64,000 bases of DNA, taken from Casuarina equisetifolia (lineage: Eukaryota > Streptophyta > Magnoliopsida > Fagales > Casuarinaceae). Below are positions 50,383 through 61,500 of this stretch, piece by piece. The stretch is from assembly GCA_028551475.1 (NCBI GenBank), contig CM052359.1, positions 19,097,583 to 19,161,582 on the forward strand. Reading direction: 5' to 3'. Position 1 is the first letter of the stretch, and each line of letters begins with the position of its first letter. Position numbers and translations under genes: made by a program. Below the pieces are notes generated by a model that was not told the origin of the DNA, made no database searches, and saw only the letters and a program-made list of their open reading frames with translations.

Positions 50383-50504
50383 CCTTCATTTTACCATGTT
50401 GGCCTTTATTAATTAATGTTTTATCACAAAAAGACACATGATCCCTTCATTTTACCATGTTGGCCTTTGTTTATTAATGTCTTCTCACAAAAAGAGATAT
50501 GATG
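50383..50504. repeat. tandem duplication, about 60-bp unit
   Basis: The segment at about 50383-50442 recurs at about 50443-50504. Both copies share CTTCATTTTACCATGTTGGC and TCACAAAAAGA, with a few substitutions. It is intergenic and non-coding. Confidence 0.88.
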
Positions 50505-50670
50505 GCACTAATTCCTTAGCTTACATACATGGACCTACATATGATCCCACTAAAAAAGTATTGAAGTATATAAGAGATAGAGATAAGAGATAAGAGAAGT
50601 ATAAAATAGTCTTTTCCTGAAATTTCACCTTTCAAAAAACTCTACTTTTTTCTCAAATTCATATTAGTGT

Positions 50671-50703
50671 TTAATTAATTAATTAATTAATTAATTAATT
50701 TAA
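50671..50703. repeat. (TTAA)n tetranucleotide microsatellite
   Basis: About eight TTAA units run in tandem in the intergenic region between the DPH6 and ankyrin genes. The repeat is self-complementary, so it can form a hairpin. Confidence 0.92.
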
Positions 50704-51458
50704 TGGTAAGTTAATAGAGATTTTAATTATAAACAAACTCATGCTATGCATAGGGATCAAACCCGATTTCACGTGGGGCTTCGGTGGCTCCCAGTCCCTG
50801 CTCCTCATGTATTTCTGATGAAACTGCATCGCAACATGTTAATCTGTCGGTGGTGGGCCTGGTGGCCCCTTTGAGCACCACAATGCAATGGCTAGACTTC
50901 AAGGGATCGAACAAGTCCACCTCCTAATTTTGAAAACAAAAGAAAGTAGATCATAGCAATCGGCCGTAGTTAAAGATTTAGAAAGAACAATGAGTGAGAA
51001 ATGGGTTAAATGGAATAAAATCAATCTGAAAAGCCCTTTCCAATGAAAGAAGAATATGGAAGGAAGGCCAGAAAGGCGAATTGGCAAAGGAATATGCCAG
51101 ATCGCCAACTCCGATGACCTTTTTTCCCAGGGCTATGAAACCTATGGAGTAGGTCGGGCCCGAAAGCATTTATATCACCGTAAAGTGAAATTGAGTGTTA
51201 CTTTCTCCGTGGAATTACTCTTTTACGCCAAGGTTTTACAGATACAGAGTTTTCAGATCGAGTACCATTCTCGTAAATATGCGACACAACCGATGGTGAT
51301 TACTAGGTATTGCTCTCAAACACAAGCGACGACACTAGACCTGAAATACGCAGAGCCAGAGGGGGAGAGATCTGAGTTGGCGAACGAGTCCTCGCCGAGT
51401 TGCTGTACGCACAGTGACTTGTGTTGTCAGCAATTAAAGGTTGAAGAAGTTCGTAGCG

Positions 51459-51463
<5 letters not shown>

Positions 51464-51489
<26 letters not shown>
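51464..51489. repeat. (GA)n microsatellite in the presumed ankyrin-gene leader
   Basis: A run of about 13 AG/GA units lies roughly 0.9 kb upstream of the ankyrin-gene start codon. GA/CT tracts are common in plant promoters and 5' leaders, where BPC/GAGA-binding proteins act. Whether it is transcribed is not known from the sequence. Confidence 0.85.
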
Positions 51490-52376
51490 CGTGAATCTTA
51501 CCGTTAGATCCCGTCTCTGAAATTCCACGCTAACCGTCCGATTCTCTGTCTCTCCGTCTCTTGCCTAGCTCAAAATTTGGAGCTAAAGCAAAGCTCCACT
51601 GAAACCGATCGATCGGTAGCAGAGCAGCGCAGCGCCTTCCCTGGTACTTACGCGGATTCCTGCTTTACTTTTTGGTTGTCTTGGTTTCTGATAGAAACGA
51701 AGAAAGTAAAATCCTGTAATCTGGAGAATGGGGAAACAGGAAAGAAATGGAAAATCTGGATCCTGTTTTTCTTGCTTTGCTTATCAGCGATTAAGGTCTT
51801 TTTAGTCTCTGCCTCTGCACAATTTCGGGTTTACAATTCAGATTTCTTTTGTTTTCTGCTTCTACAGGGAAGGAGTAGGTGAAAAATATTCTTTTGTTTC
51901 TGCAAAAGAAAATTGCTGCCAATCTCATATTAGATTTTCTTGATTGATGTTCTCTGAGTTTTTGTCTTATTTTCTCATTTGGGTATTCCCTTGTTCTTGT
52001 ACAGATTTGAGCTCTGTGATAGCTTACTGCCCTGCGATGGAGCTCAAGATCAAACTGTGGGTTTCAGACTTTGAGTTACAAAACGGTGGAAATTTTCGAC
52101 ATAGCGAATCAATTTGGACTTAACAATTTAGCTTGAATTTTCTAACATTGGTTCAGCCATCTGAGGAATCTCTCTGGAAAGGAAAGAGAGTCTGAAGAAA
52201 GAGGGCTAAGATGGTAAAGAGCCCCGATTTTGTTGGTTTTTCTCCAGTTCTTAAAACCCTAGAATTGGTTTATTGTTCTTTTTGAATTCTAGCTCTTTCT
52301 ATAGCCTCAATTTCAGCAAAAATGGAGGGAATCTGGTAGATTAGAGTTACAAAAGACAGATATAAAGAGAGAATTA

Positions 52377-55300
52377 ATGGAGGATTTTTCAAAATATGTC
52401 CATAGTCCGGCTCATTTGGCGGTTGCTCGTCGTGACTATGCTGCCTTAAGGCGCACGATCTCTACCCTTCCTCAGCTGGCCAAAGCTGGGCAGGTTAATA
52501 CCGAAGGGGAGTCCCTGGCTGCTGAGCTCCAGGCTGATGCCGTCTCGGCCGTTATTGATCGCCGTGATGTGCCCGGTCGGGAAACTCCTTTGCACCTTGC
52601 AGTTAGACTGCGGGACCCCATCTCAGCAGAGATTTTGATGGCGGCCGGTGCGGACTGGAGTCTCCAGAATGAGAATGGTTGGAGTGCACTCCAAGAGGCG
52701 GTGTGCACTAGAGAGGAATCGATTGCGATGATCATTGCAAGGCATTACCAACCTCTCGCTTGGGCAAAATGGTGTCGTAGGCTGCCACGTATTGTTGCTT
52801 CGATGGCCCGTATCCGTGATTTTTATATGGAGATAACTTTCCATTTTGAGAGCTCGGTCATTCCATTTATTGGCCGTATTGCCCCGTCAGACACTTACCG
52901 TATTTGGAAGCGTGGTTCTAATCTTCGTGCTGACATGACCCTTGCTGGTTTTGATGGGTTCCGGATTCAAAGGTCTGATCAGACATTTTTGTTTCTAGGA
53001 GAAGGCTACTCTTCAGAGGATAGCACTTTAACTTTGCCACCGGGTTCTTTGATTGTTCTTGCCCATAAGGAGAAGGAAATCACAAATGCTCTGGAAGGAG
53101 CTGGTGCCCAACCAACAGAAGCAGAAGTTGCCCATGAAGTGGCGTTGATGTCTCAGACAAATATGTATAGGCCAGGCATTGATGTTACGCAGGCGGAGCT
53201 TGTTCCCCATTTGAATTGGAGGCGACAGGAGAGAACTGAGATGGTTGGAAATTGGAAGGCCAAAATTTATGATATGCTTCATGTGATGGTGAGCGTGAAG
53301 TCAAGGCGGGTCCCTGGTGCAATGACTGATGAGGAACTTTTTGCTGTGGATGATGAAGAAAGAACGGCAAATGGTGAAAACAATGATGAGTATGATGATG
53401 TTTTGACAGCTGAGGAAAGGATGCAATTGGATTCTGCACTTCGAATGGGGAACTCAGATGGCATTTGTGAAGATGAGGAACATGGCGTTGTTGAATACCA
53501 AGAAAACGTTACTTTTGGTTCCCATGAAATGTTTGAATCCAATGGCATTGTTAAGGAGAAGAAAAGTTGGTTTGGTTGGAATAAGAAAGGTTCAAAGACT
53601 AATGTTGATGATATCGAAGATTCAAAGATTTTGAAAAAGTTCTCCAAGTTGGCCCCTGAAGGTAGCAGCCAGAAACCACTTGATCACCAAAAATCGTCCT
53701 CTGAATTTCCTAAGGACGATGTGGGAGATGCTAGGAGGGGAAAGGATAAAAGCAGTAAGAAGAAAAAGAAGAAAGTGGTCGCTAGTGAAACTAAGCATGA
53801 GAGCGAATATAAAAAGGGTTTGAGACCTGTCTTGTGGTTGACACCTGATTTCCCTTTGAAAACAGATGAGCTTCTGCCTCTACTTGACATCTTAGCCAAC
53901 AAGGTGAAGGCTGTTAGGAGACTCAGGGAGCTTTTGACTACTAAACTTCCTCACGGCACATTTCCTGTCAAGGTAATCTAAGATATCTTATTATGTGCTT
54001 CTGATTTTGCTAATGCACCATCCCTACCAAACATTATTTTTATAGGAACGCTGATTTTGCATCAAAACTGTCAGTATTTTCTTGTGTCACTTTCTGTTTT
54101 GTTATAATTAATCTCCAATTCTCTTTTTGCCTTCCATCATCTATCTTTTGTTTGTTTTTGGGCATTGATTACAAAGTGGGATCACAAAATCAAGGATCCT
54201 TTGATGACGTCTACTTCTTCTTTGTCGTCTTTGTTTCTTTCTGTTTTTCTTCTTTTGGTTCTGGGAGTCCGGGGATGAGGAAAGAGTTGTTCTAGGGTTT
54301 TAAGAAGCACCCAGCCGTCCTTTTCCAGTTGTTCTTCACGAAGATAGATTATTGTCATGTAAGCTGGTATAAGACGAACTTTTGAAATATGTTTTGTTTT
54401 ATTTACTAAAATTATCAAATCACTTGATAGTTTGCCCAGAGTATTTCGGGATGTGATTGTATTTCTCTTAAATCTCCATCCCGTAATAGCGTCCATTGGA
54501 AAAAGAAGGAAGTCTTGTTAAAATATTTTTTAGAACTAGGCTGTGCTCGGTATCATACAAGAGTCTTGCATAGGGGGAGATTATAAAGGAAAATGAAGAA
54601 GATAATGAATAATGTCACTCTCTCACTTAAGATATGAGGTAGAATTTAATGTGTTCACTTAAGATATGAACCTGGTGGCATATTTTTGGCGCAGTTTGAT
54701 GGAATCACAGTATAAATGATCTCAACTGATGGCAAGAATTGAAATATAATTGTAGTTTTAAGATGCATGTTATTCTTGTTAAAGGAACAATTCCACCGTA
54801 TCCTTTGCTGCTGTTGGTTTAAATTTTCACAAAGAGGTTTACATAAAATGTTTGAAGGGACTATATAGGGATTGGTTGGGAGCTTTCTGATTACAATTTA
54901 GTTATTCTTTTATATTTTTGGTCTTACTTTTGGTGTGTATGGTCTGGTAGTTCACTTAATTGGTGTAGGCTGCCTTAGGGCTGCTTTTGCTTGGCCCTGT
55001 GTAAAACTATTTCTGGAATATTGAAGTTGGACCTGGAACTATTATGTGTAATGATAATGTGAAAATGGTCCTTTCACATGCACACCCTCCCCTCCCATTC
55101 TCTCACTTCCACGCAGCCTCCTACATGTAGGCGTAGTAAGAAGAACAAGTAGAAAACAAAGTAGAAAGAATCCCCATTTTTGGTATGAGAAATAAGTGAT
55201 AGGCATGGGTGATGTAACTTTTAGCAATATGTATCCGTATAACCTGACCATGGGTGAAGCAACTTTACTTGGTAGTATTTAACTTAATTAAATAAAGCAA

Positions 55301-57058
55301 TTCCGGCAACATCTTGTGGTTACATGGTTCCTGTTGGATGTTTGTAAACACGGATGCTTTAATCCAATGAACTCTAGCCCAATGGCACTCTCTGTACCAT
55401 AAGAACATGTGGAAGTAATATCAGGTGTGATTTAGTAGTTAAGTACCTGCACGATCAGAAAAGTTCTGCATTTGCTGCTTCAAAATTGTTCTAGTGCAGG
55501 CTCTTTTTTCCTGCTTTTGTTGGTTGTGTTTTAGCAGTCGTCTATTACTATGGTCAGAAACCTTCCTCTATGATCTCAATTGTTGTTACTTTCTGGGAGT
55601 CAGTTCGTCTGCCCACAAGCCTGCTTCTTAGTTATAGTGGATTATTGGTAGACCTGCTCCATGGTAATATAGTAATGACGGTTTGTAGTACTTCTACACC
55701 TGTCTCCCCTTTTTATCTCTCCTGAGTTTATCTTTGGAAGGGGGTAGGAGGAGTTCTTTGTATTAGTCATATGGCTATCACGTGGCCTAAACCCAATCAG
55801 ATTTTTTCATCACGCAATCTGTTTCCACTCATCAGTTTGTAGCATCATCCTCACCACTTATTGCAACTTTGACATATTATGTTTTAAGTTTTTATTTTCT
55901 TAAATAAAGAAGTTTGGATTAAACTTTTACCTCAAGTCTCCCTAAAGCAAGTGGTTTTGATTTGATCATGCAATTTATAGTTTAATGTTAAAAATGACTT
56001 TGAAAGTGATAAAATAAGGAAAAAGAAAATTTCAGTGATCATAAATTGACAAACACCATCCAAAGAAAGGAAAGAAAGAAAAAAGTATAAAAGAAAAATT
56101 AGAAAGAAGAACAATGTTCAAATTTTTCCCCTGTTGGAGTAATTCTGATGTAGGATATGAAAGCAAATGCAACTTTTCCCTTACAGAGTTCTGTGGTTCA
56201 AGATCTGTTTTGTCCCTAGCCACTCTGGGCTTTTATTGCAGTGTATGACTGTTAAACTTACTGGTGAAGCTTAATAAGATGGATTGAGGCTACTAATATT
56301 GTACAGCTGTCTTTATTCAGGGTGCTGCATATAGGAGGCATTTGTTATTTTATGTTTTATGTTGTGCAATTCTGGATAACATTAAGGGGCAACGCTTTCT
56401 GCTTGATACCTTTGTCCCTAACTTATTATGGATTAGTTCGTGATATCCTATGTTCCTTTCATAGATCAAGTGAGGATAAAGTAGTTTCCGTTAAGAGTGT
56501 TTATCAATCCGCAATCATAATGCTCATCGTTGCCAGATTCGTTTTTGCAAAAAAATTTGTTATTATGTTTTGTTCATTTTTTGGAAAGAGAACAGAGTGT
56601 CTACGCCATTTTGCCTGGTAGTTTCTACCTTTGGATATCATCATTAGGTGTTATTGTCTCCTGTGCAGGTTGCAATCCCAATTGTCCCCACTATTAGGGT
56701 CCTTGTTACTTTCACAAAATTTGAAGAGCTTCAGCCATCAGAGGAGTTTTCAACCCCCCTTTCTAGCCCAGCACATTTCCAGGATGCTAAATCTAAGGAA
56801 TCAGAAGCGTCCTCATCATGGATTTCATGGATGAGAGGGAGTCGAGGTGCACAATCTAGCGACAGTGACAGTCACCGGTATAAGGATGACTTTGACCCTT
56901 TCCACGTACCTTCAGACTACACCTGGGTTGATGCAAATGAGAAGAAGCGGCGGATGAAGGCAAAGAGAGCCAAGAGCAAGAAACATAGGAAACCGGCGGT
57001 GGCAAAGGCTGGTGGGGATGGAGGAGGACATCAGGTCAATGAGGAAGTTGAAGAATAA
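52377..57058 (+). CDS. ankyrin-repeat/GPCR-chaperone (ANKRD13-like) protein, 661 aa, 2 coding exons
   Basis: Coding exons are 52377-53972 and 56669-57058 (1986 nt), with a GT-AG intron of 2.7 kb (donor AAG|GTAATC, acceptor TGTGCAG). The N-terminus carries ankyrin repeats (about residues 10-115), including TPLHLAVRLRD and GADWSLQNENGWSALQEAV. A long domain resembling the ANKRD13/GPCR-chaperone region follows (RIWKRGSNLRADMTLAGFDG, IQRSDQTFLFLG) and continues into exon 2 (IPTIRVLVTFTKFEEL-like, using VPTIRVLVTF). The middle (about 340-490) is acidic then Lys-rich and low-complexity, and the last ~30 residues are strongly basic (EKKRRMKAKRAKSKKHRK). Animal relatives chaperone or sort membrane receptors at the ER/endosome; the plant role is not established. 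It recalls Arabidopsis At3g04470 (recollection). The ATG at 52377 is chosen because MEDFSKYVHSPAHLAVARRD begins the conserved region. Confidence 0.93.
53973..56668 (+). other. 2.7-kb intron of the ankyrin gene
   Basis: The intron separates the main coding exon from the C-terminal exon. It is T-rich in the sense direction and contains only short random frames on both strands. No transposon terminal structure or RNA gene was recognised. Confidence 0.7.
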
Positions 57059-58511
57059 AAATACATCAAAATCTCTTTGGTACACGTTTGCCACTCAGTT
57101 ACATTGCCCAGGAGAGGGAGGTAACCTCATTTTTCTCTTTGGAATTGGATTGGTGGATGATTGTTTGGAAATCAACTTTCTTGTTCATCAAGACCAGCCT
57201 CACCTTCTTCTTCAGTTGTATGGTTATGTGAAGTGAGACAATAGAGGAGCAGAGTCTTCTCCTTTACCTTATAGTTTGTTTTCATTTCCAATTTTCCTAG
57301 AGACCAATCTTGTATCTAATTCGATTCACAGTTTTCATTTTTTATGTGATTGGTATTCTCTCTCTCATTCGAGTGCAAAGAGATGACCATAATCGATGAC
57401 CATTCTTCCACCCGACTTTGCTTTTGTTAGAAAATATATGTATTGTTTTTCTCAGAAAATCTCTTTGATCCTTGGGTCACCGGTTATGCGCCAAGCTTCA
57501 AAGAAATAGCTGTTGACAGGACTAACCCAAGACAACCAAATAGAATGGATCATGGGCCTCTTTAGTTTTTGGTTTTTCATCTTCGACTATCACCTCTTGA
57601 TACCAAGCAAAAAAAGGCTCAAAGATATCAGATCAGGATGTCCTAATTGTTTCGGTCATTTTGAATTTAAGATTTCAATATTTAGTTTGATGGACTTAAA
57701 ACTTAGGTTTAGGCACACTTTAAATTCGAAACCTTAACCAATATGTCCATCAAAGAAACAATAGAATGGCTGAAAGTATATTTATTTTTAGTAAGTAGAA
57801 AATAAAAAAATAAAAAAATGAACAAACCAAATACTACAGTCCCCCTTTTGTAATTTCGTTTCCATACCTACTCCATCCAAATTTTGCAAAATTTTGGCTA
57901 GCTTTGGTATGACCTTGAGCTCGTGAGTAGCTTGCTTTTGAAAGGTTGCTTTTCAACGTTATCTAATTGATCTCCTTAAGTATCAATAACACATCATTTA
58001 AATGTAACACAAGTTCTCTACCATGTTTCCCCAAATTTAATCGTTCGACTAAAGAAACTCCCATAAACTCGGAATCTCCAAGAAGTTTAGAATTTGTAAA
58101 CTCAATAATTCTTGAACAATGAAACATGAATACCATGAATTAATAGCATCACGTATGAAAAATCCGCAAGTTGGCCACAGATTCATTTTCTTTAAATGGG
58201 AATTCTAAATCTTCACTCTCACAGGACAACCCCATTTATAAAATGTTGAATCAGGGTTTTGAGCTTCTGATCTTATTTCTACATACTTTGTGACGGAATC
58301 GTGACAGTAAAATTCCATTTCTGCACATATTTAGGCTCTATACAACAATAACACCAGTAACAAAAAGAATACGACAGTATTTGTCGAATACATAATTATT
58401 TTATCATCAGTCTTCGCATACATAAATCGAAGATTAGCACAAAAAGTGACAACATATGTACAGGCTGCAAAATTACATACAAATCTAAGTGGTAGCTTCA
58501 GATAAGATCTC
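57059..58511. other. convergent 3' flanks of the ankyrin and FUT8-like genes
   Basis: The two genes converge here, so the interval must hold both 3' UTRs and their polyadenylation regions. No coding region is visible. A-rich stretches occur at about 57795-57820. I could not assign exact transcript ends. Confidence 0.5.
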
Positions 58512-61500
58512 TTACCAGAATCGATCTTTGTTGACACTCAAGTATCCAGCCATCACTCGGCCACCAGTATTCCTCATTCCATCAATAAGGAAGCACCAAG
58601 TGGAACCCAGTGCTCCGATGAAGAAATCAGCTTCCGTTGCCATCAAGAAATTGACAAGCGGATAGTTGGTGCTTGTTTCCCTGCCAAGACTCGCTTCATA
58701 ATTGGCCATTGTCATGTTTCCCACTTGGCGTTTCACATTTGTGTAGTAAAAATTCCAATCGGAATAGCTCTTTGACTTGTCAATAACTTCCTGCATTTAA
58801 TTCATATGCTTCTCTCATTAGCTTACAGCACAGACTACCAAATAAACACTAAACACTAAGAACACCCAAGTTTTTACATGATTCACGACAAACTAATCCC
58901 TACACCTATAGAAGATTGCAATCTTCACTCTTTTAGGGAATTTGGTTAGAAAATTTAGGAGTGCTTAGAAAATTTACTTTATCCATCGATTCTCTGTTTC
59001 TTTGATCATTGAAAGGTGGGCGAGATACCAGTGCACACATAAGGTTTAGGTTTTCCAAACTCTCATACATAGAAGTAACTTGGAAGAAACCCTAACTAAC
59101 AAAATTACCACTTCACCTTTAACCCTAGTTTAACAAAATAATTAGCAACTATAATAATACCTGCATTTCGGTAGAAAGCCAAACATTGTGGAGGTGTGGG
59201 AAACGCTTCCTAATGCGATAAGCAAGATGCATGTATTTTTCAAATTGAGCAACCTTCATTTCGCAAGCTTTGTCTCCCATCCTAACATGCATGCTTAGCA
59301 ATGGCCTTGGCACCCACGGTTTATGACTTGACCATACATAATCTTCCATATCGGATCGCAGCATGTCAGTAGATCCCTGACAAAATAGTTTTCATGAGGT
59401 TTAATGGCCGCTTGTGATCACATACTTGGTCTCCCTTTCCTGTGGTATTCAGATATATAGACTGCAAATGTAACTGCACATGCAAACATGGGGTACATAC
59501 CCCCAACAAACGTTCATGGCCATCTCAACAACCATAATATGAACATACAAAATCCTATGGTAATACCCTTTTTCTTTTTCTTTTTTCTTTTTTTCTTTTT
59601 TAAATCCTATGTAATACATGGACCACAATCATGACACGCTTAAACTCTACCATAATGTCGGTAACATGCTAAAATAAATAGGAGAGAAGTAATGACATTT
59701 GGTCATACAAGTCTGATCATACAACACATTGACACTTACAGAAAGTTCTAAGAAAATTCCATATACATTGGGAATTTCGGAAATTGAGCTCATGACACAG
59801 GTCAAATTATCGCCACTTATCTACATGGTTTGATCAACCAATAACGTAATTTAATAGTTAAATACTAGATCTCAGTTAAAACCAGGGACAATTAGATCCT
59901 AAACTAAATTTGGAAATCCCACACTGTCATATTCAACACTAGTAGAGCAGAACGTTGAATGATTTAAACTTGTATGTCTATATAATTGAACTTCAAAACA
60001 AAAACAGAAACCTTCAGAATTCCTTAACAGTTTGTGATTTGGAGAAAGATGCCTAAATTCCTCCACTAGGAAGACAAATAGGGTACGAGGCTAGAAATGA
60101 CAAACCTTGGGCCATTCCTTCTCATGACCTTGCAGAACTACTTTTGCGGCTTCCTTTCCAAATGCAGCATGGCGTGCAACATTCAACAGGTCACACATAT
60201 ACTCTGTTTGAAACCTCATCAGGTAGCGAACAGCCTGAGAACATCCAAACAGAGTTAGAGTCATCAGGTTTCAAATTTTCGATTACTCAGTGATGTGTAT
60301 GGTGGTTCTAAAAGACTGAATATATTGGTCCTCTTCCTGAAGAAATTAAAGATGTACCTGTGCTCTCCACCACCTTCGATCCATCTTGCGATGAGAAGTA
60401 ATCAAACTCCCATTTATTTCCGTTGTTGGTTGCAAAAAACTCCAAGGATCACCCCACAATCTGCAAGAACAAATGACATCAGCATAGTGTTAAAAGAAAA
60501 TTAAATGGGCGGACTATGCAATAGCTTGCCTAGGAATCCGTCCAGTCCATATTTGCTTTGAACTGTAGTTTCTTTTTGCAGTTATAATTCCTTTTTTCCA
60601 TGCATCTTCACTCCCCAGTAGCTCAAACGCACGATCTCTGCATTCTTGAGATGTTTCGGGGAAGAAATAGCAGGACCAGCTGGAGCGAGATGAGCCTAAA
60701 GGCACAATTTGGTCCTTATTAGGGTCAAGTGTGAATATCATGAGAGGTCCTCTTCAAAACAGGTTGCATGTAAGTTAAACTAAATAATAGATTCTTGAGT
60801 GCCGAAAAGAGAATAAGCGATGGAAAATATCAAGTTATACCTGAAAGTAGCTAGACATTGTTAATATACTACAAATGCCATAATAGCCATCGCAAATGGT
60901 TAATTAAATTGACCTTGCGTTTATACTTTTTCCAGTACTCATGCAAAAAGAGAACAGAAAAAATTCAACGTGGACCTTGTTCAAAATTAATGATAGTTCC
61001 TAAAGGGAATTCAACGGCTAGTAATATGAATTGCTACAGTTTATACCTTTACATCCATCGTGGTCCGCCCTATTGAAATAGTTGGTAATAAGGACCCTTT
61101 TCTCATTGATTGCAAGAGCAAGAAGACCACACATTCCAGCAACCTGTGCACCAATGCCAAATCCAGGTAATGTCTCCCAGTCGGCTACAAGAAATCTTAC
61201 ATTTGGATCACTGCAGTTCGGTGGATGCTGATGGATCCATATGTCACGTTGCACTTTTCTAGTCAGGGGGTAGTTTTCATCATCTGATCCTGAAATCTGC
61301 AAAATTAAGCCTTAAATCAAAAGTTCATCCTTTAAATTTGAGCTGGTGAATGATGAACTGACAGGACATTTCATTCCATTGTTAAGTGGAACTAATTGAA
61401 ATCTTAAGGCTTTAAGCTTTTTTGAAAACCACTTAAATGAATGTGACAGACAAAATATAGTGTTGAAATCCAATATGTATCTTAAGTTATCAATATATCG

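Larger units (their letters stand above)
46742..52376. other. DPH6 3' flank, intergenic DNA, and 5' leader of the ankyrin gene
   Basis: The first few hundred bases are presumed DPH6 3' UTR. A consensus donor (AAT|GTAAGT) begins at 46904 and an acceptor (CATGCAG) ends at 47072, so a small 3'-UTR intron is possible. From about 47100 to 51000 I see only AT-rich DNA with poly-A/T runs, a 60-bp tandem repeat and a (TTAA)n repeat, both listed separately. From about 51450 the sequence becomes leader-like: a (GA)n tract, CT-rich stretches and at least two fair acceptors (AG ending near 51868 and at 52004). The ankyrin gene therefore probably has a spliced 5' UTR. The 154-codon frame at 51056-51520 is not convincing. 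Confidence 0.45.

Noticed and set aside
51056-51520. 154-codon plus-strand frame upstream of the ankyrin gene
   Set aside because: It runs through a (GA)n microsatellite (poly Arg-Glu), has no family resemblance and lies in promoter/leader sequence.
52472-53902. Several minus-strand frames of 70-122 codons inside the ankyrin gene
   Set aside because: They are antisense shadows of the well-supported plus-strand coding exon.
54182-54496. 104-codon minus-strand frame in the ankyrin-gene intron
   Set aside because: It is a Lys/Arg/Glu-rich translation of a T/C-rich intron, with no recognisable domain.
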